Part shown: positions 35,518 to 46,378 of the stretch, one piece after another
Layout: each line of letters starts with the position of its first letter
Position numbering within the stretch: the stretch's first letter is position 1
Origin: Mesotaenium endlicherianum
Lineage: Eukaryota; Streptophyta; Zygnematophyceae; Zygnematales; Mesotaeniaceae
Assembly: GCA_009602735.1 (NCBI GenBank)
Contig: WELA01003305.1
Location: 147,867 to 211,866, forward strand
DNA length: 64,000 nt
Direction of reading: 5' to 3'
The notes under the pieces: model-generated
Told to the model about the DNA's origin: nothing
Database searches by the model: none
The model's input: the letters and a program-made list of their open reading frames with translations, nothing else
Program-made: the position numbers and the translations under genes

Positions 35518-35518
35518 N

Positions 35519-36071
35519 AGACACCCTGTCGTAAGTCCAACGAAACTTGCACAAGGCCCAAGAAAACCAACAAAAATACGCTAATCAACACCGTCGGGAA
35601 CTGACATTTTCCAAGGAGGATTTAGTCAAACTGCATTCTCAGCACCTGTACCTCCCTGGTGTGGTCAAGAAAAAGCTTGGCCCTGTCTGGGTCGGTCCAT
35701 ATTCGGTGGTCCGTCGTGTCGGTCAGAATGCTTACAAACTGAACATGTCAGCTGAATACAAGGGGCACCCGGTCTTTAATGTCTCCTTCCTGGAACCGTA
35801 CATCAAAGGTGATACACTGTTCACAGGTCGGTTCCCTGTCCAACCGGGACCGGTCCCCGCTGTCCGGGACGGCGACCCTGAGGAATATGAGGTCGATGAG
35901 ATTTTAGACGCTCGCTCGGTCCGTCGATCGTCTAAATATGTCATGAAATACCTCATTCGATGGAAGGGTTACGATGCCTCTGGGGACACTTGGGAGTTTA
36001 AGGACCACTTGACCAATGCCAAAGGGGCGTTGACACGGTTCCACCTTCGGGCCGCTGGAGTCCCTCCATAA
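35519..36071 (+). CDS. Integrase tail with chromodomain, chromovirus 2
   Basis: Open frame covering the end of integrase (HKAQENQQKYANQHRREL), the GPY-like module (KKLGPVWVGPYSVV) and a complete chromodomain (EEYEVDEILDARSVRR, YLIRWKGYDASGDTWEF). Chromodomains of this class recognise methylated histone H3 and guide integration. Confidence 0.9.
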
Positions 36072-36338
36072 CTGTCATTTCAGTTGACACGGGAAGGTGA
36101 CAGGCGGTCCTGTCTCCATTTAAGTTGGAGGGGAAAATATATGACAGTTAGTGAGCGAGAGCGATAAAAACACACTCATACGTTTATGTGTAGCGCATCG
36201 CAACTACGTCAACTTTTAGCAATCATCCTGTAAGGTAAACAGCAGCGAAGCCACTATACTAAATACTAACATACTTCCTGCAATCCCTATGACAAAGGTC
36301 CATATCCTACTAACTTGTGCCCTGGTTACATGTGCAGG

Positions 36339-38015
36339 ATGGCGCCCACCACACAAAAGGAGGACAGAAAGCGCAAGGCAGAAGAAGCCAGGAGGACAAT
36401 GGAGCAATACCAGAAGGAGCTGGCGGCGACGTCCCTCACCAGGAGAGAACAAGAAAGGGTCCGCAAACAACAAGAGGCGGCAGAAGAGGCACAGAGGAAG
36501 AAGGATCAGGAAGCGGAAAACCTCAGGAAGGCTGAGGAGGAGAGACAGAAGAAACAGCAAGAAGAAGCGGCAGCGGCAGAAGAGGAGAAAAGAAAAAAGA
36601 TTGAAGCGGACAGACAGAAGAGCTTGGCCACTTACAGGTATACTGTGGTGGGTGGCCAAAACTTCGATAACCTGAAGGAAGCATTGCTGGCAGCCCAGGA
36701 GATCAACAGGCTGGAACAGACAACACTGCTACAGAAGGAAGGAGCTACAGCACTGGACAGGTACATCGAGACACACACCGGCGTGGTCCTTTACGAAGAT
36801 TATGCTAAGATGGTGGGCTATACAGCAGAGCAGGCCCGGTATCTCGCAGATGATTCAGAGGACAAGCCGGTCCCCATACCGGGAATAGTGGGAGATCAGA
36901 GACTCATCCGGATGGTGAGCATGCGGCCCGATAGCTTTAAGGATACGGTATTCTACCTCACACTCCTGCCAGCTTACAATGAAGTTGAGAGAAGGAGCTG
37001 GGAGTACTTGGCCAGGGAAGCAGGACAGCAGATGTTCTCTCCCCACTGGTTCCCGTGTAAACTGAGGAAGGCTGAGCACGGACCCCAGTACTACCAGCAG
37101 CCAACAGACTGGAGGTGGATGACCGTCACAAATAAGAAGCAGGAGTGTGACCGAGCCCAACCGGATGACTTCCACTATGGCCTAGACGGCTATCTCATCC
37201 TACCACCTCACATTGCCCCTTGGGACCCCAGGCTGAATGGATGCCTGAGCAATATGAATGCAGAGACCAAGGAACATAGGAGGAGGGGAAGAGACTACTT
37301 CTCTAAGGGAAAGCATGCCTTTGTCAAATGGGCAAAGAATGCAGGCCGGATAGATATCAGTAGGCTGAAGGCCAAGCAACCTCCAGCGCGCCCTAAGAAA
37401 GGGAGGTCGGTAGACTACTCCATGTCTACTAGGGAGCAGGACGACTTAGTGGACGAGACCCCTACTCTCTCCGAGGAGGAGGATGAGGAGGATGAGGAAG
37501 AAGAACAAGGCAGAGGAGAAGCATCAGCAGCAGGTACTCAGGATACCCAGGGACAGGCAGTGGCACTTCCTAAAGAACCACGATCAGGTGTGTGGAATGT
37601 GATCCCCGTTATGGCGACAACTGGACCCCGCGCTCGCTCCCCCAGCCCACCTGCCCAAGCAGGGGAAGAAGCTGATCTGACTGTACTGGGCAGCAGACAC
37701 AGACAGAAATCCCCAGAGGACAGGGGTGCCAGAAGAGGGACACGCGGGTGGGCCAGAGGTATGCCAGCCTCCCCCTCCGCTCAGGGGCATGTACCTCTAG
37801 CCAATGTATTTCAGCATCCTACTGGAATGCCTGTCTATGTGGGAATCAACACCCAAATAGTTGAAGAGCAGGCCACCATCCTCCGTTCTCCTCGAGGGCC
37901 AACTTTAGAGCAAACAGGGTTCTTTAGAAGGCCAGCTGACAGACCTAGAGGGCTGTCCAGATCTAGGTCCAGATCTCCGTCCCCTGATCCTGAAGCCCCA
38001 GGAACCACCCCTTAA
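36339..38015 (+). CDS. Accessory protein after pol, chromovirus 2 (intact-looking, ~558 residues)
   Basis: An open frame from the methionine at 36,339 (another lies at 36,315). Regions: 1-95, a charged coiled coil (EERQKKQQEEAAAAEEEKRKK); 100-330, a conserved folded-looking core with YRYTVVGGQNFDNL, TGVVLYEDYAKMVGYTA and FSPHWFPCKLRKAE; about 370-400, a strongly acidic run; then a Pro/Ser-rich part and an RS-repeat tail (RPRGLSRSRSRSPSPD). No signal peptide, membrane segment, zinc finger or enzyme motif was seen. It lies about 270 bases after the chromodomain stop and before the polypurine tract. The same protein is in chromovirus 1, so it belongs to the family. The RS tail hints at RNA or nuclear-speckle contacts, but the function is unknown. 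Confidence 0.85.
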   Translation: MAPTTQKEDRKRKAEEARRTMEQYQKELAATSLTRREQERVRKQQEAAEEAQRKKDQEAENLRKAEEERQKKQQEEAAAAEEEKRKKIEADRQKSLATYRYTVVGGQNFDNLKEALLAAQEINRLEQTTLLQKEGATALDRYIETHTGVVLYEDYAKMVGYTAEQARYLADDSEDKPVPIPGIVGDQRLIRMVSMRPDSFKDTVFYLTLLPAYNEVERRSWEYLAREAGQQMFSPHWFPCKLRKAEHGPQYYQQPTDWRWMTVTNKKQECDRAQPDDFHYGLDGYLILPPHIAPWDPRLNGCLSNMNAETKEHRRRGRDYFSKGKHAFVKWAKNAGRIDISRLKAKQPPARPKKGRSVDYSMSTREQDDLVDETPTLSEEEDEEDEEEEQGRGEASAAGTQDTQGQAVALPKEPRSGVWNVIPVMATTGPRARSPSPPAQAGEEADLTVLGSRHRQKSPEDRGARRGTRGWARGMPASPSAQGHVPLANVFQHPTGMPVYVGINTQIVEEQATILRSPRGPTLEQTGFFRRPADRPRGLSRSRSRSPSPDPEAPGTTP

Positions 38016-38128
38016 GGTGACAGGCTGAAAAGATAGTCAGTAAGGGAGGCTGGTCAGGGTCAGTTTCTTTATTTAAAGCTTTTGCAGTTTAATGTTGTCG
38101 AGGCGACAACAAGTTAAGTTGGAGGGAT

Positions 38129-38847
38129 TGTAATGAATCAGTATATTAGTGGATATAATATTCATTTAAATATAATAGTTAATTAAGTTCAGCCTGCTGA
38201 ACTTTAGTTAATAATCAGTCTGCTGGACTTTACATAATTATCAGTTTAATGACTCGGCCGAAAGCAGCAGGCTGAAGTCAACTTAAGTCAGCTTGCTGAC
38301 ACATTCTTTGACAGCCAGCTGACTTCCGTACTCGGTAGCAGCGAACTGCCTTGATATGCATCTAAGTGCGATATGCTAGATGAATGGCCAGATGACATCC
38401 CTATGATGGATGGCTATTCGGGATGATGGGAGATGGCGGTGGATTTGGTTAACCGAGGTCCTACCAACGTGGTTAACTCCCGGGTAGGCGGTGCCATCGC
38501 ACTGACCGTTGAACAGTAAACTCATTCCATGTACATATGCTAGGCATTGCTCTCGAGTTCGGCATTCGGAAACGAGGCCAACTCTCTTGTACAGCTTACT
38601 GAGAGAGATCTGAATCCAAGGCGAGAAGCCATTGATACGCATTGTCTTCTAACCTTGCTTATGTATGAGTTTACTGATTTGCATCATTGATGCTAGTTTA
38701 CTCGCATTTGACTTACGAGTATTATTCCCTGCTAGTGTATTGTCCTTTGCCGTTAAACCAGTTAACGGAGATACCATAAAGATTACTTGCTGATATGAAG
38801 ATCTTTATTAATTGTTAATCGCCTATTTGGTAAGTCGATTCATTTCA
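38129..38847 (+). repeat. 3' LTR of chromovirus 2
   Basis: 719 bp, preceded by the polypurine tract AAGTTGGAGGGA; partner of 30,133-30,852. Confidence 0.9.
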
Positions 38848-39391
38848 TATACCTACCTCTATTATATTCTACCACATTAATGAATATACCTCACCAACAC
38901 TCTAAGCAGCTTGACATACAACGTCAGATTCAGAGAAAATCGCCCTTCAGGCTTTCGCTTAACTTTCACAAAGTCACAGCTTACAAAACTCTGAAACTAC
39001 ACCTCTATGCTGGCCTGGGTCAAGCTCTTCACTTAACACCGCGCCTTAACAGCTCTTCACTGCCAGGCTAAGCTCATTCAGTTCTTCACTGAGAGCTTTA
39101 TCTGCCAATACTACTCTCTCTCTTCGAGATGCGAATGCGACTTCTGAGAACTTGGAAACTAACACACAACTCACCATTTTAAGGCTGCTTCACCCACACT
39201 TGTGGCGTTCGGCCGAATCTGTGCTAATCTCCTAGCAGATTCTATTCTGCAGTTCTCCTACTTTCAACAGTGAGATTCCCTCTTGGGAACTCTTACAATC
39301 CTAACTTATCTCTGATACACTGAGAAGAATCTTCAGCGTCGGCAGAAGCGTGGGGCCTCGGCTCTCCAATGACCTTGGGAACTCCTTCTTC
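38848..39391 (-). mobile_element. D-family LTR remnant joined to D-family leader
   Basis: 38,848-38,892 continues the D LTR end split by chromovirus 2. From ACACTCTAAGCAGC (about 38,895) the sequence follows 60,391-60,880, the leader of element D, very closely (few differences by eye). No gag or pol lies between LTR and leader. Either this unit is internally deleted or it is a short non-autonomous derivative. Confidence 0.65.
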
Positions 39392-39392
39392 N

Positions 39393-40111
39393 GACGGCCG
39401 GCACTACCAGCCAGGGACGGGCATCTTTGACTGCGCTGCACGGCCGGATTTCCGGTCTAAGCGCCGACGGAGCCCGCCAGACACCAGGCAGCCGGGGCCT
39501 AAACCTTGTCCGCACACAAAACCCCAGCGCCAGCGCTATCTGTGCTACCGGGGTTCTTGCGTGCGCGCGTATCAGGACAGTCGCACCGCGAGCGTCGCAC
39601 GCAACAGCCGGGGAGGACGCTGCCACCGCATTAGCGACGCGGCGACGTCCCATCAGGAGCGTCTAGGGGGTGCCACTTGGCAGCCCCCTGGCAACCGCGC
39701 CAGCCACAACTGTGCCAGCAGCAGTTGTGCCAGCTGCAGCCGCACTGTCCGCAGCAGCAGCTGGGCCAGCAACGCCCGCGTCACCTGCGCCAGCAGCAGG
39801 TGCGCTTGCAGCGTGTGTGTCAGTTGCGACGGCAGCAGCCGCGCCAGCAGCAGCTACGCCTGATGCAGGCGCGACGGCAGCAACCGTGCCAGCAACAGTT
39901 GCGCCAGCAGCAGCTGTGCCTGTTGCAGACGCACCGGCAGCAGTCGCACCAGTCGGAGCCACGTCAGCGGTGCCAGCAGCATCCACAGCAGCCCCTGATT
40001 TGGCTGCGCCAGCAGCGTCTGCTTCAGCTGCTCCAGCAGGGTCTGCAACAGCTCTAGCACCAGCGGCGCCAGCAGCCGCTGTGTCAGCTGCGGCCACTTC
40101 AGCCGCGACGG
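39393..40111 (+). other. Suspect block between two single Ns, apparently identical to 44,402-45,120
   Basis: 719 bases of element B leader between Ns at 39,392 and 40,112, at a constant offset of 5,009 from 44,402-45,120. It stands where the D-family leader (matching roughly 60,881-61,483) is expected. Read as gap-fill artefact. Confidence 0.8.
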
Positions 40112-40112
40112 N

Positions 40113-40484
40113 TCGTACCTAGGTGGCCGTAGCTTGCGCTGCGTGTGCGGCACCGTCAAACGGATAGTAGTCGCAACAGCTGTTGTACCTAACAGTGTCG
40201 GTCCTTGGGCACGTGCGTAGCCTTCCAGCACGTGTGCCTTTGACCTGGTCGATGTGTCGGTGGCCTTCCTCACGTGTGGGCAAACATGGTCGATCAACCT
40301 TCGCATGTGTGTCGGTGACAAGCCTTACCAAGGTTGACCCATCCCTGGGCTCCTGAACTTGCACCATGCAACCATGACCAACACTCAGAGCAATGTTCTC
40401 CTTCACCCATCTCTCACCATCTGCTTATCCTAAGACTTAGCAGAAAATTTTAAAAATGCTTGCCTTGCCTTAATTCCTTTTACA
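40113..40484 (-). mobile_element. D-family leader end and LTR (3' LTR of element D)
   Basis: 40,119-40,175 matches the leader beside the primer-binding site at 61,484-61,540. About 40,176-40,484 is the LTR, ending on the minus strand with TGTAAAAGGAATTAAGG next to the polypurine tract (AGGGAGGGG). It lacks an AT-rich ~60-bp part present in the LTR at 61,548-61,917. Confidence 0.7.
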
Positions 40485-40489
40485 CCCCT

Positions 40490-42848
40490 CCCTTTCAGCT
40501 GAGGCGTCCTTGCCTTTTCTGCTGAAAGCTATTGTTTTCCAGTCCTGCGGCTAGGGGGTTTAGGAAGGCAGTCAGGACATTCCCATCGTCCTGCCATAAT
40601 CTCTTTCTCGCCAATGCAGAAAGTGTGCCAACGGGTACCACACTTATCGCAAGTTACCATTGCTTCCTAATCATCCAGCACTTTGCAGCTGGCATAAGGC
40701 GTGGCTGGCACCAATTCCTCGGGCACAACCCTAATCGTAGGATCAATATTCGGCAAATGGCATAGCGAGCAATTCTGACGTGGTCTTTCATGGTTTTACC
40801 ATCAGAACCTTCCAGTTCTAACACACCATTGTGAAACGCATGTTTCACAAGTAAGATCACTGCACCCGAATTGGTGTCGATGGTGGTCTTGGTTTGGCGC
40901 TTGCGGTAGACGAAGTCTTCTTATTGAATCTGCGTCATCTGCAGGCGGTAGCTCCCGTCTCGCGTCCTGGCGTAACGCTGCGTATCTCTTTTCTGCGAGA
41001 TCGCAGCTCCAGCGGTAGCCTAGGCCCATGATTGGCAAAGGTTGCAAGTGTGGATGTTGCTATGTAAAACCAGCCTTGACGCGATCACAGCTTTGACAGG
41101 CCTTGATCACATCTTCACACTGCTGCTTCCTGCCCCTCCACCAGTAAAACAACTCCAAAAGACTATACGTCTTCTTGACACCATAGTGTCCAGTGTTCTC
41201 GTGCATTTCTTGCACAAGAGCTCTTCTTCCGATGGGTTCTGGCACTAACTTCTCCGGACCAGTTTCTTCAATTTTGAAGAGGTTGTTGCATTTCCAGCAA
41301 AACCTTTTAGCTCGATGGCTTACCTGGTCCTTCTCCTTCACTGATAGCCCTTCCAAGTGAGTTCCCGTCTTAAGCCAGTGCATAGTAGCTTGATCTTTCC
41401 AGATCTCTGGACTGAACAGGGGTAGAGGCTCAGCTTCACCTGATGCTACCATTCCAGCCATTTCGGCTAGGCAGGCCACCAACTCTGCTGGGCTGCTCGG
41501 GTCTTCGTCCTCTCGAGCTCCTGTTCTGTCGTCTGAAGATGGGTCTGGGTTCCTGCTGAGTCCATCGGCGTCGTTGTTGAGCACTCCTGCTCTGTGCACT
41601 ACCGTCATTTGGTACTCTTGCAGCTTAAAAGCCCAGCGAGCCAACTTACCATTGAGGTCTCCATTCTTCATCAGCCATAGTAACGGTGAGTGATCCGTGA
41701 TCAGCGTGAAGGGTCTTCCCCACAGATTCTCTCTGAAGTGTGTGACAACCCAAACCACTGCCAGCAGCTCTCCTTTGTAGGACGAGTAGTTGCTCTCCGC
41801 TCGATTGTCAAAGCGTGAGGCATAGGCAATGACATACTCCTCTCTAGGGCTTGCGGCCTGAGTGAGTACTGCGCCAATTTCCACACGACTCCAGTTAGTG
41901 TGCAGATTGAACGGCTTGGAGTAGTCAGGCATTTGCAAGACTGGGGCTGTTACCAGCTGCTCCTTAAGCTCGTTCATGGCTTTCTCCTGAGCTTCTGTCC
42001 ACACTAAAGGCACATCCTTTTTCAGGAGTTCCGTCAGAGGTTTAGCAATTCTGCTACAATCCTTCACAAACTTACAATAGTATCTGCTTAGCCCTAACAG
42101 AGCTTTCAGCTTAGACACATTCGCCGGTGCAGGTATCTTGTAATGAGCCTCAGTCTTCACAGCCTGAGGGGACATAGCATTGTTCCCAATCTCATGTCCT
42201 AGGTAAGGCACGTGTGCCTCAAAGAATCTGCACTTTCCAGGATGCAGCTTCATCTGGAATTTCTCCAGGCGCTGGAACACTTGTTCCAAGTGCTCGAGGT
42301 GCTCCTCTATGGACTTGCTGAATACTACCACATCGTCAATGTAAGGCTTAGCAAAATCCAGCCCCTCCAGCACTTTATCCATAGTCCTCTGAAATATGGC
42401 TTGGGCATTTTTCAGCCCAAATGGCATTACTGTCCATTGCCAAAGTTCCCTTCGAGCCCAGAAGGCGGTCTTACCTCGATCTTCTGTTTTCACAAGGATT
42501 TGGTTGAAGCCTTGGTGCAGATCGATGATGCTAAACACCTTCCCGGTGGTGACATTCGCAAAGATCCGCTCCGGCGTAGGCATCACATAGCTGTCTGGCT
42601 CCGTGTAGAGATTCAGTCGCCTGTAATCTCCACACATACGAGTGGCAATATAATTGCCGACCTCGTCTTTTTTAGCGACTACTACTGCGGAAGCCCCATG
42701 CAGTGAGGTTGATTTTCAATCATGCGGAGCTTATGCAGCTCTTTGCAAGTTTTCTCCACACAGTCCCACTCTGTCTGACTGAGCTTATGCGGCCCAATTC
42801 TGACTGGGTTATCAGTAGTGAGTGTGATCTCACACACACTGGCAGTAG
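40490..42848 (-). pseudogene. pol of element D: RT, RNase H, integrase remnant and PHD finger
   Basis: From the right: pre-RT (ICEITLTT-like, VRIGPHKLSQTEWD), RT (MCGDYRRLN, YIDDVVVFSKS, LGHEIG), RNase H (AYASRFDNRAESNYSSYKG, FTLITDHSPLLWLM, DADGLSRNPDP), integrase zinc-binding region (ENTGHYGVKKTYSLL, CQSCDRVK). Near 40,566-40,694 there is a diverged PHD finger like that at 62,000-62,128. A 525-residue open frame spans 42,637-41,060. Very close to element E pol where both exist. Broken. Confidence 0.8.
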
Positions 42849-43709
42849 TGTCATGATTTATTGAGTCGAGGTTGTCGCACAAAACCGAGCTCCACACGTG
42901 TGAACCATCAATCTAGGAAGGCCGACTTTGCATAGACTTTACGCATCTATATGTTGACCTTTTCTCAATTTCCAAGTCACCAAAGTGTAGCGCGTCGAGT
43001 CACCTTCCGAATGGCACCGGGTTCGCGTCATTTGGTCAAGTATCGAGCGAGATATGAGCGATCTAGTCCGCGTCACCTACAGGCCCCTAGCGGATCCTCA
43101 CCAATTTGTGTTTCAATGTGCCCAAGGGACACATTCTTGCCTATTCGTGACCCCTAAAACCCCCAGCTTGTGCGCACAAATCCGCGAGCTCCTAGAGCAC
43201 ACATACCTTGCATTTCCATACTATAAGTGCATCATTGAGGCTATAACTAGGTGACTGCATCAACTACGCCTAGAGGAAGCTTCCTCAAGTTTCAGATCTT
43301 CGTTTGAGGTGCTATCTAGGTAGAATCACCCAAGGTAAGCTCCACCAATGAGAGACACATAGCATATTCTACATGCCTTGCTTTGATTGGATTGAGTTAT
43401 GCTTAGCCTATAGGAGTGCTAGTACATGCCTTGTACACATTAGTGGACATAGGAGAGCCTCCTAGAGGGACTAGATGCATTGGACTCGCCGCAGACCCCG
43501 GCGGATTTCCAGGAGTATAAGTACCAGAGATGTCCCTAGAGAGACATCTTTTTAGAAGTCCATTATGCCAGATGTAAGTAACAGAGATTATCAGTAAAGC
43601 TTACACCTTTATCTCTTGTGTGTTTTCAGGACCACATAGTTACTCTCTTGTGAAGAGCAAGCCCTCCTGGCTTCTAGTCACTTGAAGAACTTCACAAGTG
43701 GTGAGCAAA
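42849..43709 (+). mobile_element. R2-family LTR, first part, left of element B
   Basis: TGTCATGATTTATTGAG to AAGTGGTGAGCAAA, matching 53,051-53,917. At this point the sequence changes abruptly to the GC-rich element B; the tail of an R2 LTR appears on the other side of B (52,911-53,048). Confidence 0.75.
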
Positions 43710-45420
43710 TCGACCCCGTGCGCACATCTGCGCACACGCCGGTCCGGCTGCCCCCTGCAGACCGTGTCACGCCGCAGGTGTCAGCAGGAGCCGCCACCTG
43801 TCACGCTTACGGCAGGCGAGGCAGCTCTCGCCAGCTGCCGCACGCTCGCGTCCGCACGCACGTCTCGTCACCCGCTGCGGTCCACGCTACGCAGCCGGCA
43901 ATATGACAACGGCCTCGCAATCGCAGCAGCGCTCGCGCTCGGCAGCCGCTCACACGCGTCGCCACTTGGCACGCGCACACGGCCCCGTACGGACCGCACA
44001 GATCAGGCCTGCGCAACCGCCACCCTCAGTCAGGGGGGGGCATTCCTGACTGCGTTGTGCGTCCGAATTCCTAGACGGGGCAAAGCCGGCACACGCACAG
44101 CCGCACACAGCCAAAGCCTAAACTCTGGTCGCACGCAAAACCCCAGCTGCAGCGCGCATCTCGCTGCCGGGGTCCCGCCGAACGCACGCGCCGAAGGGGG
44201 CGCGCCACGTACTTCATGCCAGGTAGGCAAGTCCGACGCCGGCACTCGCCAGACAAGACGCGCCAGAGCTGCCAGGAGTCCCCAAGGGGCGCCACCTGGC
44301 GGCCCCCTGACAGCGGCTGCAGCAGCGCACGTCTGCTGCGCGCACGTGCCGCCACTTGGCACGCACGCGCAGCCCGTTCCAGCCAGCACGCATCTGGCGC
44401 AGACGGCCGGCACTACCAGCCAGGGACGGGCATCTTTGACTGCGCTGCACGGCCGGATTTCCGGTCTAAGCGCCGACGGAGCCCGCCAGACACCAGGCAG
44501 CCGGGGCCTAAACCTTGTCCGCACACAAAACCCCAGCGCCAGCGCTATCTGTGCTACCGGGGTTCTTGCGTGCGCGCGTATCAGGACAGTCGCACCGCGA
44601 GCGTCGCACGCAACAGCCGGGGAGGACGCTGCCACCGCATTAGCGACGCGGCGACGTCCCATCAGGAGCGTCTAGGGGGTGCCACTTGGCAGCCCCCTGG
44701 CAACCGCGCCAGCCACAACTGTGCCAGCAGCAGTTGTGCCAGCTGCAGCCGCACTGTCCGCAGCAGCAGCTGGGCCAGCAACGCCCGCGTCACCTGCGCC
44801 AGCAGCAGGTGCGCTTGCAGCGTGTGTGTCAGTTGCGACGGCAGCAGCCGCGCCAGCAGCAGCTACGCCTGATGCAGGCGCGACGGCAGCAACCGTGCCA
44901 GCAACAGTTGCGCCAGCAGCAGCTGTGCCTGTTGCAGACGCACCGGCAGCAGTCGCACCAGTCGGAGCCACGTCAGCGGTGCCAGCAGCATCCACAGCAG
45001 CCCCTGATTTGGCTGCGCCAGCAGCGTCTGCTTCAGCTGCTCCAGCAGGGTCTGCAACAGCTCTAGCACCAGCGGCGCCAGCAGCCGCTGTGTCAGCTGC
45101 GGCCACTTCAGCCGCGACGGCAGCAGTCGCGCCAGCGCGAGCTGCGCCTGTTGCAGTCGTGCCGGCAGCAGTCACGTCAGCCGCAGCCACTTTCATCGTG
45201 CCCGCAGCAGCCACTCCAGCTGCCCCAGCGGCGTCAGCAGCTGTGCCAGCAGCGCCCGCGTCAGCTGCGCCAGCAGCAGTTGCGCGAGCAGCGTCGGTGA
45301 CAGCTGCATTGGCAGCAGCTGCGCCAGCCTTGTCGTCAGCTCTCGCGGCGCTTGCGTTCGCAGCTGCGCTCGCCTCCGCCGCATCCGCACCAGGGCCAGC
45401 AGCAGCGCCCGCATGGTCAG
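43710..45420 (+). repeat. Leader of element B: ~380-bp tandem units and CAG/GCC low complexity
   Basis: Two long units start near 43,970 and 44,353 (CACTTGGCACGC in both), about 383 bases apart. Their translations share TRTQ/GTHAQP, FLTALC/SLTALH and QSLNSGRTQNPS/RGLNLVRTQNPS blocks. From 44,690 to 45,400 the sequence is a degenerate GCCAGCAGCAG-type repeat that makes long Ala-rich frames on both strands. Confidence 0.7.
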
Positions 45421-45820
45421 CGGCAGCGGCTGCGTCGGTCCCTGCGGTCATGAAGACGGCCATGCTGGCCTACTGTGCCCGCACGCTGCCCCTTGGCAGC
45501 CGCACAACCATCAGCAGCGCAGGCCGCGAGCACACGCTCGTGGCAGCCGCGGGGCGAACCACGGTGGCACAGAAACGCGCCGGATCGGATCAGGGTCGCC
45601 GCACGGAGGAGGCGCCGCGCGTGCCCCAATCTTTTTGCGTGCTGGAGACGCCTACAGCGCCAGTGGCGACCGCGCCGCACGCGCTTGCATCACCAATGGT
45701 CACGGTGCAGCTCAGCGCCGAGGTCATCTCGTTGGCATACATCGCATGCCGGCGGTGTCCTTCGCCGAGCTTGGCGTGTCCATGGAGGCTACGCGGCAGG
45801 CAGCCCAGCTGCTGCTCTAG
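45400..45820 (+). pseudogene. Gag-like region of element B
   Basis: Conserved with B' (20,930-20,470): CARTLPLGSRT, VAQKRAGSDQGR, MVTVQLSAEVISL, AVSFAELGVSMEATRQAAQ. Its place before the protease suggests the end of Gag; no CCHC knuckle was found, so this is inference. Confidence 0.5.
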
Positions 45821-45880
45821 TCTCGCAGTGCCGCTTCCCGCGCCTCCAACGGCAGGCCGTCTTCCGACGCCTTAGTCGCA

Positions 45881-46318
45881 ATGCGAGCCGCACCTGCGCA
45901 ACCTGCGCATGAGCGCAGGATGATCAGCACCCCTAACGTCGCGTTTTTGGATAATTTGCAGGGGATCGTGCTGGTCAACACTCAGGCCCCGCAGCGCATC
46001 ATGTTCGACACTGGAGCGCAGCCGGTCCTCATCAGCCTCCGCTACTTCCGCCAGCTGGGGCTATCTTCAGCCAACTTGGAAGACTCGCCCACGCGCATCA
46101 ACATCGCGGCCGGCACTTCCAAGTCCGTCACCGGGCCCACGCGACTGGCACTGCTCTTCACGCTTCGCCCAGGCACGCCGGATGAGACAACCATCCACCG
46201 GCATGCGTTGGTCACCCCATCGAAGACCTTCGACGTTCTTTTGGGACAGGACGTTCTCTTTCCCATCGGTGCCGCAGTCGACAACTGGGCAGAGCGAGTC
46301 TTCTATCGGCCCGACTAG
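45881..46318 (+). CDS. Aspartic protease of element B
   Basis: Open frame of 145 residues: LVNTQAPQRIMFDTGAQPVL carries the DTGA active site, followed by LISLRYFRQLGL and the second half FDVLLGQDVLFPIGAAVD. This is a retropepsin that cuts the Gag-Pol polyprotein as a dimer. It is closest to the B' protease at 20,436 and recognisably related to that of element D (NILLDNGAQPVILG, YDVLLGTEALIPLG), which ties the two methyltransferase-bearing lineages together. Confidence 0.85.
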   Translation: MRAAPAQPAHERRMISTPNVAFLDNLQGIVLVNTQAPQRIMFDTGAQPVLISLRYFRQLGLSSANLEDSPTRINIAAGTSKSVTGPTRLALLFTLRPGTPDETTIHRHALVTPSKTFDVLLGQDVLFPIGAAVDNWAERVFYRPD

Positions 46319-46378
46319 CGATCAGGAGGGACCCGCACGGCGTTCCTGCCACTCGACATTGTCGACCGGCGCCCCGCA

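Larger units (their letters stand above)
30133..38847 (+). mobile_element. Chromovirus 2 (Ty3/gypsy), parts well preserved, pol compromised by assembly gaps
   Basis: Parts in order: LTR, primer-binding site, gag, protease, RT start, (gap and foreign block), integrase tail with chromodomain, accessory ORF, LTR. The flanks TATAT (30,128-30,132) and TATAC (38,848-38,852) form a one-mismatch target duplication, and the matching unoccupied site is at 61,558-61,566. Several long frames look whole; the middle of pol cannot be judged because of an N run and a suspect block. Confidence 0.9.

Noticed and set aside
36339-38015. Envelope gene in chromovirus 2
   Set aside because: No signal peptide, hydrophobic fusion or membrane segment; composition is that of a coiled-coil, acidic and RS-rich protein.
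43900-44690. CRISPR-like or satellite array
   Set aside because: Units are long (~380 bp), few and diverged, lie in a eukaryotic retroelement, and have no short repeat/spacer pattern.
44679-45875. Long Ala-rich ORFs on both strands (also at 34,799-35,584 and 39,670-40,122)
   Set aside because: They follow from GCC/CAG-type low-complexity DNA, which is open in several frames at once; two of the three places are also suspect gap-fill blocks. Only the conserved end (45,400-45,820) is kept as gag-like.
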